Below, in pieces: positions 45,966-56,227 of a DNA stretch of 64,000 nucleotides. The stretch comes from Pseudomonas mandelii (GTDB lineage Bacteria > Pseudomonadota > Gammaproteobacteria > Pseudomonadales > Pseudomonadaceae): positions 5,680,501-5,744,500 of the forward strand of contig NZ_LT629796.1 of NCBI RefSeq assembly GCF_900106065.1. The letters are read 5' to 3'. Position numbers and translations under genes: made by a program. Under the pieces are notes generated by a model, which made no database searches, was not told the DNA's origin, and worked only from the letters and a program-made list of their open reading frames with translations. Positions within the stretch are counted from its first letter, which is position 1, and each line of letters begins with the position of its first letter.

Positions 45966-46463
45966 ATGGAAATGGAATCCGCAGACATTCTGGTGCTTCA
46001 GGCCAGCTACACCAATGGGCTGCATGCCGAGGCGATCGGTGTGGTGCTCAATGCCTACGCCGAAGACCCGATGGGCGGCGGGCACCCACTGCCCGAAGAC
46101 ATCCTGCGGCAACTGCCGGGGGAACTGGCCAAGCGTCCTCATGCATTCAGCGTGCTGGCGTTTGTCGGTGGCGAACCGGCCGGGCTGGTCAATTGCTTCG
46201 AAGGTTTCTCGACGTTTGCCTGCCGGCCGCTGGTCAACGTGCACGATGTGGCGGTGATGCCCAGGTTTCGCGGCCTGGGGTTGAGCCAGAAGATGCTGCA
46301 AAAAGTTGAAGACATCGCCCGCCAGCGCGGCTGCTGCAAGATCACCCTGGAAGTCCTCGAGGGTAATGCCGTCGCGCAGGCGTCTTATGGCAAGTTCGGA
46401 TTTGCCCCCGGCATGTTCGACCCGGCCCATGGCCGAATGCTGTTTTGGACCAAGGACCTTTAA
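45966..46463 (+). CDS. GNAT-family N-acetyltransferase
   Basis: A 165-residue GNAT enzyme. The acetyl-CoA site is HDVAVMPRFRGLGLSQKML near 93-111, with GNAVAQASYGKFGF near 134. The ATG at 45966 is preferred because the upstream extension (from 45882) does not look like GNAT sequence. Substrate unknown. It lies 6 bases before chrA. Confidence 0.85.
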   Translation: MEMESADILVLQASYTNGLHAEAIGVVLNAYAEDPMGGGHPLPEDILRQLPGELAKRPHAFSVLAFVGGEPAGLVNCFEGFSTFACRPLVNVHDVAVMPRFRGLGLSQKMLQKVEDIARQRGCCKITLEVLEGNAVAQASYGKFGFAPGMFDPAHGRMLFWTKDL

Positions 46464-46469
46464 CGCCAC

Positions 46470-47678
46470 ATGAGCCGCCTCGATGACGCGCAAGGCAGGG
46501 CACCCGTGAAAACGGACAAGCCGTGGGCGATTTTCCTGATCTTTCTGCGCCTGGGGCTGACCTCGTTTGGCGGTCCTGTCGCCCATCTGGGCTATTTTCG
46601 TGACGAGTTCGTGGCGCGTCGGCGCTGGCTCGGCGAAGCCGCCTACGCCGAACTGATTGCCCTGTGCCAGTTTCTGCCGGGCCCGGCGAGCAGCCAGGTG
46701 GGCATGGCGCTGGGTTTGTCCCGCGCCGGCTATTGGGGGGCATTGGCGGCGTGGGCAGGGTTTACCTTGCCCTCGGCGCTGATCCTGACGCTGCTGGCAT
46801 TGGGCATCACCCACGGTGGCTGGGCGTTGCCGGCGGGTTTGATTCACGGGCTGAAAATTGTCGCCGTCGCCGTGGTTGCCCAGGCCGTGTGGGGAATGGC
46901 CCGCACGTTATGCCGAGGTCCGGTGCAAGTGGCCATCACGCTGCTGGCGACTGCCGGGGTGTTGCTCTGGCCAACGATGGGCGGGCAACTGACGGTGATG
47001 GCCGTGGCGGCGCTGATCGGCCTGGTCTTGCTGCACAACGCCAATGCAGCGCCACGGGAGGGTTTGTCGATTCGGGTCAGTCGCGTGGCCGGCTGGCTGG
47101 CGATGGCTGTGTTCGTGACGTTGCTGTTGGGGTTGCCGTTGATTGCGCATTACTGGCCGGACTCGCTGACCAGCCTGTTCGACCGTTTCTACCGCACGGG
47201 GGCGCTGGTGTTTGGCGGCGGCCATGTGGTGTTGCCGCTGTTACAAAGCCAGGTCGTGAGCACGGGATTGCTCGACAATGACGTGTTTCTCGCCGGTTAC
47301 GCCGCCGCGCAAGCGATGCCAGGACCATTGTTCACGTTTGCGGCGTTCCTTGGCGCGTCCATCAGCGGCTGGAGCGGCGCGCTGGTGTGCGTCCTGGCGA
47401 TTTTCCTGCCGTCGCTGCTGCTGGTGATCGGCGTCCTGCCGTTCTGGCAGCGCTTGCGTGGCATTGGCCGAGTGCAAGCGGCGCTGGCCGGGGTCAACGC
47501 CGGGGTGGTGGGGTTGTTGCTGGCTGCGTTGTATCAGCCATTGTGGACCACCTCGATCCTCGGGCCGCTGGATGTTCTGATGGCGGTCCTGGCATTGATG
47601 GCGCTTCTGTTCTGGCGGTGCCAGCCGTGGTTACTGGTGCTGCTGGGCGGGTTTTGCGGGGTGCTGCTGGGCGCGTGA
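46470..47678 (+). CDS. chrA: Chromate transporter ChrA
   Basis: A 402-residue two-domain CHR-family membrane protein. Each half begins with the same type of sequence: FLRLGLTSFGGPVAHLGYF near 24 and YRTGALVFGGGHVVLPLL near 240. Both contain the PGP signature (FLPGPASSQVG, AMPGPLFTFAAF). It exports chromate with proton coupling in Pseudomonas ChrA; here the substrate may be chromate or sulfate-like anions. No chrB regulator is adjacent. Confidence 0.9.
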   Translation: MSRLDDAQGRAPVKTDKPWAIFLIFLRLGLTSFGGPVAHLGYFRDEFVARRRWLGEAAYAELIALCQFLPGPASSQVGMALGLSRAGYWGALAAWAGFTLPSALILTLLALGITHGGWALPAGLIHGLKIVAVAVVAQAVWGMARTLCRGPVQVAITLLATAGVLLWPTMGGQLTVMAVAALIGLVLLHNANAAPREGLSIRVSRVAGWLAMAVFVTLLLGLPLIAHYWPDSLTSLFDRFYRTGALVFGGGHVVLPLLQSQVVSTGLLDNDVFLAGYAAAQAMPGPLFTFAAFLGASISGWSGALVCVLAIFLPSLLLVIGVLPFWQRLRGIGRVQAALAGVNAGVVGLLLAALYQPLWTTSILGPLDVLMAVLALMALLFWRCQPWLLVLLGGFCGVLLGA

Positions 47679-47695
47679 AAACTGTCGAGCGGGCA

Positions 47696-47724
47696 TAAAA
47701 AAGGGCGTCCCTCAGAACGCCCGT
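47696..47724 (-). terminator. Rho-independent terminator (minus strand)
   Basis: Read on the minus strand, the stem GGGCGT/ACGCCC (loop of 8 bases) is followed by six T. It ends the small secreted protein gene, and the inverted stem could also slow transcripts from chrA. Confidence 0.75.
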
Positions 47725-47734
47725 TTGCCATCGT

Positions 47735-47944
47735 TTATGTCGGCCGATAGGTTTCGGTCACTTGCGCGGTCTGATCGTTCGGAACCCTCAGCTCGATCGT
47801 CCTGGTCTCGATGCCGTTGGCCTGCTGTTGTTTGAAGTGCAGGGTTTCGAAGTAATACCTCATGCGCTCGGCACCGCCTTCGGCAAAGGCTGCGGTCGAA
47901 CCGAACATCATCAGACTGGCAAGGATCAACGCGGTACGTTTCAT
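47735..47944 (-). CDS. Small secreted/periplasmic protein
   Basis: A 69-residue protein with a clear Sec signal peptide (MKRTALILASLMMFGSTAAF, cleavage after AFA). The mature part is about 47 residues, starting EGGAERMRYYFETLHFK. The EGGAER segment resembles the start of small periplasmic Pseudomonas proteins such as the PtrA group, but this is only a hint. No cysteines in the mature part. A terminator follows. Confidence 0.7.
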   Translation of the reverse strand: MKRTALILASLMMFGSTAAFAEGGAERMRYYFETLHFKQQQANGIETRTIELRVPNDQTAQVTETYRPT

Positions 47945-48040
47945 GGTGTGCCTCCTACTGCGGATAGGGTGCTCTTTCGTCCATGAACCAATGTTGCCTG
48001 GCCATTATCCGCCGATTCCGTCAGCTGGATATGATCTGCG

Positions 48041-50278
48041 TCAGAGCTTCCAGTCCAGGCTCAGGGTGACCGTGCGCGGGTCACCCCAGTAGACGCCGTT
48101 GTAGAAGCCGACGTTGTCGTAATACTTCTTGTCGAACAGGTTATCGACGTTCAGCGAAGCTGACAGGTGCTGATCAAATGCGTAGCGCGACATCAGTTTG
48201 ACCACCGTGTAGGCCTCCTGACGGATGTGGGTGCTGGCGGTAATGATCTCGCCATCGGCGCCACGGCCGACCGGGCGTCTGGCGGCGCGGTAGACGTCGC
48301 TTTGCCAGTTCACGGCGCCGCCCACGGTCAGTGCCTGCCAGTCGCCGGGCAAGCGGTAAGCCGTGGAGAAGCGGAACATGTTCAACGGCTGGTTGGTGTT
48401 GTTGCGCTGCTTCTCGCCATTGGCCGAGTGGGTGTAGGTGTAGCCGGCCGTCATGTTCCAGCCTGCCATCACTTCACCTGAGACCTCGGCTTCGAAACCC
48501 TGGACTTTGTTGCCTTTGCCGCCCGATTTAAAGAACTCCTCTCCGGTGACCGGGTCCGGTGGCACCGAGTCGTCGAGTTCGGCCACGTTATCCTGCTTGC
48601 TCCAGAACACCGCGGTGGCGAGGTTCAGTCGCTCTTCGAGCAGGCTGCCCTTGAGCCCCAGTTCATAGTTGCTGCCGACCACTGGCTCGAGGTAGTTGTG
48701 ATTGCTGTCACGCTCGTCCTGCGGCTTGAAAATATCGGTGTAGCTGACATAAGCGGTGTATTCAGGCGTGATGTCGTAGAGCAGCCCGGCGTAAGGTGTC
48801 CACATGTCGTTGTGCTTCTGGCTGGTGGATTCGACACCGGTCAGTTGCAGATTGCCGTCGTATTGGTTGGCCTTTCTTGAAATTTCCCACGTGCCATAGC
48901 GACTGCCGAGTACCGCGTGCAGGTCGTCGGTCAGGGTCAGTCGCGTGGCCAGGTAACCGGCCTTTTGCCGGGTGCTTTCATCGGAGCCTTTCAGGCCGGT
49001 GACGGTGTCCGGGAATTTGGGAATGCCGCCCATGTACTTCCAGTCGGGGACTTTCTCGTAATCCGGCGACCGCGGGCCGTCTACCGTGTAAGGGTTGTCT
49101 TCGATGCGTTCGGCTTCGCCATAGCCGATCATCATTTCGTGCTCACGCCCGAGCAGCGAATAAGGGCCGGACACGTTGAAGTCATAGGCTTTCATTTTTT
49201 GCGTGCCGACCATGTGGCTGACGTTGGCGATCATGCCGCTGCGATCTGCCTCGGGGAAGCCGCCACCGCCGTAGTAGATCTTGCCGTCGGTGTCACTCTC
49301 ACGGTGGGTGTAAGCGGCCTTGAGGTGCCAGCCGGCGCCCAGTTGCTGGTCCAGCGTGGCAAACGCGGTCTTGTCTTTCAGTGGCCAGGAACTCCACGGT
49401 GTGGCCATGTTGGTCGAGCGTCCGAGGTTGGCTTTGCTGCCGTCAGCATTCCAGTAGGGCACGGTGCCCCAAGAGGTGCCTTGCACCTGTTTGTTTTGGT
49501 AGTCATATCCCACGGCCAGCACGGTGTCATCAGTCAGGTCGGCTTCGAGAATCCCGTAGCCGACTTCCCGTTGCAACGCGTACTTGTCTCGGTAGGAACC
49601 GCTGTCGCGATAAGCCAGCACACCGCGACCGCGCAGGCGGCCGTCGAAGGCCAGCGGTCCGCCGACATCGACGTAACTGTAGTAATCGTCATAGCTGCCG
49701 CCGCTGACACCGGTCTGGGCCTCCCATTGTGCGGTCGGCCGTTTGCGCACCATGTTGATCGTCGCGGAAGGATCGCCGGCGCCCGTGGTCAGGCCGGTCG
49801 CGCCGCGAACCACTTCGATGCGGTCGTAAATAATGGTGTCGGAATCGGACTTCATGTAGCTGAAGGTGTTGAGCATTCCATCGATCTGGAAGTTGTTGAT
49901 CGAGTAACCACGGGACGAATAGCTGACGCGGTCCGAATCGTTGTGCTGAACCACCACGCCGGTGGTCTGGCTCATGGCTTCGGAAAGCGTGCCGAGTTTG
50001 AAGTCGTCCATTTGCTGGCGCGTGACTACGGACACCGATTGCGGCGTTTCCTTGATCGACAGGTTGAGCCGCGTAGCGGTGCTCATGGCACCGGTGGTGT
50101 ATGACTCGGTGTTTTCGGTGGTGCTGCCCAATCCCTGGGCTGTCACATTGGTTGCACCCAGTTCAAGGGTGTGGCTCGGCTCTTGATCCGGGGCGGTTTC
50201 AGCCAGCAGGTCGGGGCTCAGCGCAGCACTGCACAGGCCCAGGGTAAAGGTCATGGAACGGGTGATAGGCGCGAACAT
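48041..50278 (-). CDS. TonB-dependent siderophore receptor
   Basis: A 745-residue outer-membrane receptor. It has a signal peptide ending LLAETA, a plug domain (IKETPQSVSVVTRQQMDDF, then IDGMLNTFSYMKSD and IEVVRGATGLTTGAGDPSA) and a barrel ending with aromatic VTLSLDWKL. There is no N-terminal STN signalling domain, so it is not part of a sigma/anti-sigma loop. It is similar in type to FhuE/FoxA hydroxamate receptors; the siderophore is unknown. ATG 50278 follows AAGGAG. A Fur-like box lies upstream at 50356. Confidence 0.87.
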   Translation of the reverse strand: MFAPITRSMTFTLGLCSAALSPDLLAETAPDQEPSHTLELGATNVTAQGLGSTTENTESYTTGAMSTATRLNLSIKETPQSVSVVTRQQMDDFKLGTLSEAMSQTTGVVVQHNDSDRVSYSSRGYSINNFQIDGMLNTFSYMKSDSDTIIYDRIEVVRGATGLTTGAGDPSATINMVRKRPTAQWEAQTGVSGGSYDDYYSYVDVGGPLAFDGRLRGRGVLAYRDSGSYRDKYALQREVGYGILEADLTDDTVLAVGYDYQNKQVQGTSWGTVPYWNADGSKANLGRSTNMATPWSSWPLKDKTAFATLDQQLGAGWHLKAAYTHRESDTDGKIYYGGGGFPEADRSGMIANVSHMVGTQKMKAYDFNVSGPYSLLGREHEMMIGYGEAERIEDNPYTVDGPRSPDYEKVPDWKYMGGIPKFPDTVTGLKGSDESTRQKAGYLATRLTLTDDLHAVLGSRYGTWEISRKANQYDGNLQLTGVESTSQKHNDMWTPYAGLLYDITPEYTAYVSYTDIFKPQDERDSNHNYLEPVVGSNYELGLKGSLLEERLNLATAVFWSKQDNVAELDDSVPPDPVTGEEFFKSGGKGNKVQGFEAEVSGEVMAGWNMTAGYTYTHSANGEKQRNNTNQPLNMFRFSTAYRLPGDWQALTVGGAVNWQSDVYRAARRPVGRGADGEIITASTHIRQEAYTVVKLMSRYAFDQHLSASLNVDNLFDKKYYDNVGFYNGVYWGDPRTVTLSLDWKL

Positions 50279-50355
50279 CGCAGCCGACTCCTTGTCTTCG
50301 AGGGAAAAATTCCGTTTGTTCAAAGACGAAGGGGGGAGAGGGGATTTAGGTCTAA

Positions 50356-50375
50356 ACGAGAATTATTGTTATTTT
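50356..50375 (-). promoter_or_regulatory. Fur box-like AT-rich site
   Basis: AACGAGAATTATTGTTATTT reads on the minus strand as AAATAACAATAATTCTCGTT, close to the Fur consensus, about 78 bases before the receptor ATG. Confidence 0.6.
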
Positions 50376-50411
50376 AAGATGTTTCGGAGAGGTTATGGCG
50401 GGGGCTGGTGT

Positions 50412-50441
50412 AACCCTGTGGGAGCAAGCTCCCGCAGGGTT
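50412..50441. repeat. Short REP hairpin
   Basis: CCCTGTGGGAGCAAGCTCCC followed by GCAGGG forms a compact palindrome in the gap between the siderophore receptor and cptA. It may also help end cptA transcription. Confidence 0.75.
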
Positions 50442-50480
50442 CTCGACTGAGTGAAAGATCGGCGCCGATCCCTCAGCGCA

Positions 50481-52226
50481 TCATTTCTGCGCGACTGCCG
50501 GATCGGTCGGCGTGCTTTTCGGTTTCATCAGGCTGAAGTCGATCAGCGGGCGCGACTGACGCTCATACGGATTGCCGATCATCAATGGACGCGGCGTGAA
50601 GCTGTCGCTGACCAGGCTCTTGCTGCGGTCCAGCTCATCAAAACTCAGACCCGCCAGGTCCGCCCAGGTGTGGATCAGCTGCGAGCTGCTGTAAGGCCGT
50701 GCCAGGTCACCGGCAAAACTCCAGTCGTGGGTTTCACGCCATTTCGGCGAAGCCCAGGCCATGAACGGAATGGTGTACATCGGCGCCGTCGGCTTGGCCT
50801 CGTTGCGTCCCAGCGTGCTGTGGCCCACGGAGTCGAAGACATCTTCGCCGTGGTCCGAGAGATACATCAGGAAGCCGTTCGGATCTGACTTGGCGTAGTC
50901 CTTGATCAGGCTCGACACCACGAAGTCGTTGTACAGCACGGCGTTGTCATAGCTGTTGTACGTTGGTACCTGATCGTCACGCACGCCTTCCGGCACGCCT
51001 TTGCGATCGGTGAACTTGTTGAAGGTCGGTGGGTACCGGTACTGATAGCTCATGTGCGTGCCGAGCAAATGCACCACGATCAGCTTGCGCGGTGCGGCGT
51101 CTGCCAGGGCCTTGTTGAATGGTGCGATGACGTCGCCATCGTACTGCGCGGCGTTCTGGTTGCGGTTGTTGTTCAGGTACACCTGCTCGTCGGCCTGTTC
51201 GGAGAACGTGGTGAGCATGGTGTTGCGCTTGGTCATGGTTTGCTGGTTGGTGATCCAGAAGGTCTTGTAACCGGCCTGTTTCATCATGCTGACCAGTGAC
51301 GGTGTGGACAGGTAAAGGTCCGGGTTTTCTTCGTCGGCGAACGTCAGCACCTGCTGCAACGCCTCGATGGTGTACGGGCGCGGGGTGATGACGTTGTCGA
51401 AGACCGCCATCTGATCCTTGAGCTTGTCCAGTTCCGGCGTGGTTTCACGCGGGTAGCCATAGAGGCTCATGCGCTGACGGTTGGTGGACTCGCCGATCAC
51501 CAGCACCAGGGTCGCTGGCTGGTTGGCCATCGTGTCCTTGAGGTTCTTGAGCGGTGGGATCTTGCTCGCGCTGTCGAGCATGTCTTGCATGCCGGCCAGG
51601 GTGTCGAGGTAACGGTGATACGCCACTGCCATCTGCCAAGGCACCGCCGGCTCGATACGGGTTTCGAATTTTTCGAAGCCACCAGCCAGGCTGCCGGTAC
51701 GCGCGGTTTGCTTGATCAGCGGGTAACCGACCACGGCCACCAGAATGGCGGTTGCAGCCACCAGCGCACGTCCACGGGGCATGTACACCGGGCGCAAGCG
51801 GGTCCACAGGAAATAAGCAAACAGCGTGTGGGCGAGGAACGCCGCCACCATCCACCAGGCGAAATACTGGGTCATGTACTCGCCCGCTTCACTGATGTTC
51901 GATTCGAACATGATGAAGATGACGCTCTGGGAGAATTCCTGCTGATAGATGAAGAAGTAACCCAGGCTGGCCATCGAGCAGGCCCACAGCACCACGCCGA
52001 TCACCGCGGCCATGACGCGTGTCTGTCTAGGGAACAGCAGCATCGGCGCGAGCCAGATGGCGCTCATCACAAAGGCTTGGCGGAACCCGGTGAAGCCCGA
52101 GGTGCCCGTCAATTGAATGAGTAATTGGGTGATGCCGGAAAAATACCAGAAGAACAGGAACAACCAGAGAAATCCTGCCCAATCAAAACCTTTCGCAGTC
52201 GTATTGCTGCGTTTAAACACAGTCAT
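50481..52226 (-). CDS. cptA: Phosphoethanolamine transferase CptA
   Basis: A 581-residue inner-membrane sulfatase-like transferase, closely like Salmonella CptA, which adds phosphoethanolamine to the lipopolysaccharide core. There are about five N-terminal membrane helices (to about 170), then a periplasmic domain with the metal/nucleophile site GESTNRQRMSLYGY (Glu246, Thr248), and LSDHGEDVFD near 440. It is related to EptA/MCR enzymes but has the CptA-type sequence throughout. No PmrAB-type box was identified upstream. Confidence 0.88.
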   Translation of the reverse strand: MTVFKRSNTTAKGFDWAGFLWLFLFFWYFSGITQLLIQLTGTSGFTGFRQAFVMSAIWLAPMLLFPRQTRVMAAVIGVVLWACSMASLGYFFIYQQEFSQSVIFIMFESNISEAGEYMTQYFAWWMVAAFLAHTLFAYFLWTRLRPVYMPRGRALVAATAILVAVVGYPLIKQTARTGSLAGGFEKFETRIEPAVPWQMAVAYHRYLDTLAGMQDMLDSASKIPPLKNLKDTMANQPATLVLVIGESTNRQRMSLYGYPRETTPELDKLKDQMAVFDNVITPRPYTIEALQQVLTFADEENPDLYLSTPSLVSMMKQAGYKTFWITNQQTMTKRNTMLTTFSEQADEQVYLNNNRNQNAAQYDGDVIAPFNKALADAAPRKLIVVHLLGTHMSYQYRYPPTFNKFTDRKGVPEGVRDDQVPTYNSYDNAVLYNDFVVSSLIKDYAKSDPNGFLMYLSDHGEDVFDSVGHSTLGRNEAKPTAPMYTIPFMAWASPKWRETHDWSFAGDLARPYSSSQLIHTWADLAGLSFDELDRSKSLVSDSFTPRPLMIGNPYERQSRPLIDFSLMKPKSTPTDPAVAQK

Positions 52227-52435
52227 TCAGCGCTCCAGCCAAAAATATCAAATCGCGTCGACCCGTCGGGAGCCTTCCATGTTGCCGACGAACGGAAACC
52301 GCGCGGATACCGAGCGGCCATAATGAGCCGGAGTATCAACACGTCGATGTGAAAACTTTGTGAGTTGCCGCAAACGGCAAGGCTGGGAAGCGGTGTCGGA
52401 AACAGCAGAAGGCTGTTTCCGAGTCAGGCGGGGGA

Positions 52436-52618
52436 TCAGGCGTGTGGTGCGCGCGCGGTGACGGGCAAGGGCTGAGCCGAAGAGCTTTGTGTGAGTAAGC
52501 GCAGCTGCGCGAGCTCCTGCTTCAACAGGTCGCGCTCTTCTTTCAACTGGCGCAATTCATCACGACGGATCGTGACGTAAAGGGTTTGTGCTGGCCGTGC
52601 TGCTTGTACTGTGCCCAT
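52436..52618 (-). CDS. Small hypothetical coiled-coil protein
   Basis: A 60-residue protein whose middle (RRDELRQLKEERDLLKQELAQ broken by an Arg-rich start) is a clear heptad coiled coil; the last 20 residues are Ser/Pro/Ala-rich. A GAGGTGAG site lies before the ATG. I recognise only that similar short ORFs occur in Pseudomonas. It is divergent from gnd. Confidence 0.6.
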   Translation of the reverse strand: MGTVQAARPAQTLYVTIRRDELRQLKEERDLLKQELAQLRLLTQSSSAQPLPVTARAPHA

Positions 52619-52890
52619 TGCTCACCTCGCAAATGGCGTGCATCAACTGTAAAACCGCCCCGACATCGGGTGCTGTATTACTATCGGCACCGATTTTGAT
52701 TTCTTTTGCCCCTGAAGGGAACTTTTTTATTTTTCATGGTCGTTGTGTCTTGAGTTCGATTTCCGACGTTATCAGTCAGGATCGGGCACAATGCCCGGAA
52801 ACTTCACGCCAACGCTCTGGACTAACCCTCATTGGTCGCGTTGGGCTATAACCTTTGACACACTTTATTTGTAGTAGGGAGCATCAGCAC

Positions 52891-53871
52891 ATGCAACTCG
52901 GGATTATTGGACTGGGCCGCATGGGCGGAAATATTGCGCGTCGCCTGATGCTCAACGGGCATACCACCGTTGTTTACGACCGCAATACCGCCTTCGTCGA
53001 CACCCTGGCAGCAGAAGGCGCCAAGGGCGTCATCGACTTGCCGGCGCTGGTCGCAGGCCTGGCCAAGCCACGTGCGGTGTGGGTCATGCTGCCGGCCGGC
53101 GCGCCGACCGAAGACACCATCGACTCCCTGAGCACCTTGCTCGAAGCCGGCGACACCATCATCGACGGCGGCAACACCTTCTATAAGGACGACATCCGCC
53201 GGGCGAAAACCCTGTCGGAAAAAGGCCTGCACTACGTCGATGTCGGCACATCCGGCGGCGTCTGGGGCCTGGAGCGCGGTTACTGCATGATGATCGGCGG
53301 CGAAGCCGAGGTGGTGAAACGCCTAGATCCGCTGTTCGACAGCCTGGCCCCCGGCATAGGTGACATCCCGCGTACCAAGGACCGCAAGTCGGAAGACGAT
53401 CGCGCCGAGCGCGGTTACATCCACGCCGGCCCTGCAGGTTCTGGCCATTTCGTGAAGATGATCCACAACGGCATCGAGTACGGAATGATGCAGGCCTTTG
53501 CCGAAGGCTTCGACATCCTCAAGACCAAAGCCAGCGAAAACCTGCCGGAAGACCAACGTTTCGACCTGAACGTGGCCGACATCGCCGAAGTCTGGCGCCG
53601 TGGCAGCGTGGTGTCGTCGTGGTTGCTCGACCTGACCGCCGACGCACTGGCCAGCGATCCGAAACTCGACGGGTACTCCGGCTCCGTGGCTGACAGCGGT
53701 GAAGGCCGCTGGACCATCGAAGCCGCCATGGAGCAATCGGTGCCTGTACCGGTGCTGTCGAACTCGTTGTTCTCGCGCTACCGTTCGCGCGGCCAAGGCA
53801 CCTTTGGCGACAAGATCCTCTCGGCCCAGCGCTTCGGCTTCGGCGGCCACGTGGAGACTTCGAAAAAATGA
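52891..53871 (+). CDS. gnd: 6-phosphogluconate dehydrogenase (decarboxylating)
   Basis: A 326-residue short-type 6-phosphogluconate dehydrogenase (YqeC/GndA-like, usually NAD-preferring). The nucleotide fold is [14 protein letters not shown] near 6, the active-site [16 protein letters not shown] lies near 117, and the catalytic Lys/His pair is in [12 protein letters not shown] near 187. ATG 52891 is used because homology begins MQLGIIGLG. It is the first gene of a tight operon with zwf and a HAD phosphatase (each overlapping by 4 bases). It makes ribulose-5-phosphate, CO2 and NADH. Confidence 0.9.
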   Translation: MQLGIIGLGRMGGNIARRLMLNGHTTVVYDRNTAFVDTLAAEGAKGVIDLPALVAGLAKPRAVWVMLPAGAPTEDTIDSLSTLLEAGDTIIDGGNTFYKDDIRRAKTLSEKGLHYVDVGTSGGVWGLERGYCMMIGGEAEVVKRLDPLFDSLAPGIGDIPRTKDRKSEDDRAERGYIHAGPAGSGHFVKMIHNGIEYGMMQAFAEGFDILKTKASENLPEDQRFDLNVADIAEVWRRGSVVSSWLLDLTADALASDPKLDGYSGSVADSGEGRWTIEAAMEQSVPVPVLSNSLFSRYRSRGQGTFGDKILSAQRFGFGGHVETSKK

Positions 53872-55391
53872 CCCGTTTGATCCGCAATAAGTCGAAAGCA
53901 GAACCCGCACCACCGACCACGCTGTTTCTGTTCGGTGCCCATGGTGACCTGGTCAAGCGCTTGCTGATGCCGGCGCTGTACAACCTGAGTCGCGACGGTC
54001 TGCTAGGCGATGGACTGCGGATCATCGGCGTTGACCACAACGCCATCAGTGACGAAGCCTTTGCGCGGAAGCTTGAAGATTTCATCCGCACCGAAGCGGC
54101 CACCAAAGTCGGCAAGGGCGATGAAGCCCTTGACCCGGCGCTGTGGGCCAAACTGGCCAAAGGCATCAGCTACGTCCAGGGCGATTTCCTGGACGACAGC
54201 ACATATCAAGCGCTGGCGGCGAAAATCGCCGCCAGCGGCACGGGCAATGCGGTGTTCTACCTGGCCACCGCGCCACGTTTCTTCAGTGAAGTGGTGCGCC
54301 GCCTCGGCGCCGCCGGCTTGCTGCAAGAGACACCCGAAGCGTTCAGAAGGGTGGTGATCGAAAAACCGTTCGGCTCCGATCTGCACACCGCCGAAGCGTT
54401 GAATGCATGTCTGCTCAAGGTGATGTCGGAAAACCAGATTTACCGGATCGATCACTACCTGGGCAAGGAAACCGTGCAGAACATTTTGATCAGCCGGTTC
54501 TCCAACAGCCTGTTCGAAGCGTTCTGGAACAACCATTACATTGACCACGTGCAGATCACCGCCGCCGAAACCGTCGGCGTGGAAACCCGTGGCAGTTTTT
54601 ATGAACACACGGGCGCCTTGCGGGACATGGTGCCCAATCACCTGTTCCAGTTGCTGGCGATGGTCGCGATGGAACCGCCGGCAGCCTTTGGCGCCGATGC
54701 AGTCCGTGGCGAGAAAGCCAAAGTGGTCGGCGCGATACGTCCGTGGTCCACGGAAGAGGCGCGGGCCAACTCGGTGCGTGGCCAATACACGGCCGGCGAA
54801 CTCGATGGCAAATCCTTGGCGGGTTATCGTGAGGAAGCCAACGTAGCGTCCGACAGCAACACTGAAACCTACGTCGCGCTCAAGGTCATGATCGACAACT
54901 GGCGTTGGGTCGGCGTGCCGTTTTACCTGCGCACAGGCAAACGCATGAGCGTGCGTGACACCGAGATCGTCATCTGCTTCAAACCTGCGCCCTACGCGCA
55001 GTTCCGCGATACCGAGGTCGATGAGCTGCAACCGACCTACCTGCGGATTCAGATTCAACCCAACGAAGGCATGTGGTTCGACCTGTTGGCCAAGCGGCCC
55101 GGGCCGGCCTTGAAAATGGCCAACATCGAGTTGGGTTTTGCCTACAAGGATTTCTTTGAAATGCAGCCGTCCACCGGCTACGAAACGCTGATCTACGATT
55201 GCCTGACGGGTGATCAGACGCTGTTCCAGCGCGCCGACAACATCGAGAACGGCTGGCGCGCCGTGCAGCCATTCCTCGATGCCTGGCAGCAGGACGCGAG
55301 CGTGCAGCGCTATCCGGCGGGCGAGAACGGCCCGGAGGCGGCTGATGAACTGCTGGCCCGCGACGGTCACGTCTGGCACAGCCTCGGATGA
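53868..55391 (+). CDS. zwf: Glucose-6-phosphate 1-dehydrogenase
   Basis: A 507-residue G6PDH. The NADP fold has [19 protein letters not shown] near 19, the active site is [13 protein letters not shown] near 194-206, and [14 protein letters not shown] near 165 is the conserved substrate loop. It makes 6-phosphogluconolactone for the Entner-Doudoroff and pentose phosphate routes. It overlaps gnd and the HAD gene by four bases each. There is no pgl (lactonase) next to it, unlike the core zwf-pgl-eda cluster of Pseudomonas, so this is probably a second zwf. Confidence 0.93.
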   Translation: MTRLIRNKSKAEPAPPTTLFLFGAHGDLVKRLLMPALYNLSRDGLLGDGLRIIGVDHNAISDEAFARKLEDFIRTEAATKVGKGDEALDPALWAKLAKGISYVQGDFLDDSTYQALAAKIAASGTGNAVFYLATAPRFFSEVVRRLGAAGLLQETPEAFRRVVIEKPFGSDLHTAEALNACLLKVMSENQIYRIDHYLGKETVQNILISRFSNSLFEAFWNNHYIDHVQITAAETVGVETRGSFYEHTGALRDMVPNHLFQLLAMVAMEPPAAFGADAVRGEKAKVVGAIRPWSTEEARANSVRGQYTAGELDGKSLAGYREEANVASDSNTETYVALKVMIDNWRWVGVPFYLRTGKRMSVRDTEIVICFKPAPYAQFRDTEVDELQPTYLRIQIQPNEGMWFDLLAKRPGPALKMANIELGFAYKDFFEMQPSTGYETLIYDCLTGDQTLFQRADNIENGWRAVQPFLDAWQQDASVQRYPAGENGPEAADELLARDGHVWHSLG

Positions 55392-56212
55392 GTGACGTCA
55401 CGCCACAATCCATCCGTTTTCTGCTGAGCGACATGGACGGCACTTTGCTGCTGCCCGATCACAGCCTCAGTCAGCGCACCATCGAGGCCGTCCGTTCGTT
55501 ACGTGAGGCCGGCGTGCTGTTCAGCCTGGCCACCGGGCGTCCACCGAAAGCCATGCTGCAGCAGATCGAAGCCCTCGGTGTCGACCTGCCGACGGCGGCA
55601 TTCAATGGCGGCACGATCGTCCATCCGGACGGCAGCGTGCTGGTCGCGCATTATTTACCGGCCACGGCTGCGCTGACGGCGTTGGCGCTGTTTGCCGATC
55701 AGGCGGACGTGGAAATCTGGGTGTTCAGTGGCGGTGACTGGTTGCTGAAAGACCCGAGCGGGCCGATGGTCCCACGCGAGCAGCACGGCCTCGGCTATCC
55801 GCCGGTGGTGGTCGAGAGTTTCGAGCCCTATCTGACGCGCATCGACAAAATTGTTGCCACCAGCCACAACACGCAGTTGTTGATTGAGCTGGAAGCGCAG
55901 CTGCTGCCGAAAGTGGAAGGCCAGGCACAAGTCTCGCGGTCGCAACCGGTGTATCTGGACGTGACAGCGATGCTCGCCAACAAGGGTGCCGCACTGGCGA
56001 CACTGGCGGATTTTCTCGGTGTGCCGCTGGAGCAGACTGCCGCGATGGGCGATGGCGGCAATGACCCGGCGATGTTTCATCGTGCCGGGTTGTCAATTGC
56101 CATGGGGCAGGCGGAAGAAGCGGTGAAGCGCCAGGCCGACGTGGTGACAGGTGCCAATACCGAAGACGGCGCGGCCCAGGCGATCGAGCAATACATCCTC
56201 AACGTGGATTAA
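55388..56212 (+). CDS. Cof-type HAD-family sugar-phosphate phosphatase
   Basis: A 274-residue HAD hydrolase of the Cof/IIB type. The nucleophile is in LLSDMDGTLLLPDH near 14-27, motif II is LATGRPPK, and motif IV is MGDGGNDPAMF near 218. The C2b cap domain lies in the middle. It likely dephosphorylates a sugar phosphate linked to the two dehydrogenases before it. It overlaps zwf by four bases. A REP hairpin follows. Confidence 0.87.
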   Translation: MSDVTPQSIRFLLSDMDGTLLLPDHSLSQRTIEAVRSLREAGVLFSLATGRPPKAMLQQIEALGVDLPTAAFNGGTIVHPDGSVLVAHYLPATAALTALALFADQADVEIWVFSGGDWLLKDPSGPMVPREQHGLGYPPVVVESFEPYLTRIDKIVATSHNTQLLIELEAQLLPKVEGQAQVSRSQPVYLDVTAMLANKGAALATLADFLGVPLEQTAAMGDGGNDPAMFHRAGLSIAMGQAEEAVKRQADVVTGANTEDGAAQAIEQYILNVD

Positions 56213-56227
56213 ACCGCGTTATCGTTC

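Noticed and set aside
48917..50104. 395-residue plus-strand ORF
   Set aside because: Antisense shadow of the TonB receptor gene; no recognisable domain and no ribosome site.
54003..55379. 458-residue minus-strand ORF
   Set aside because: Antisense shadow of zwf, which is certain from its active-site motif.
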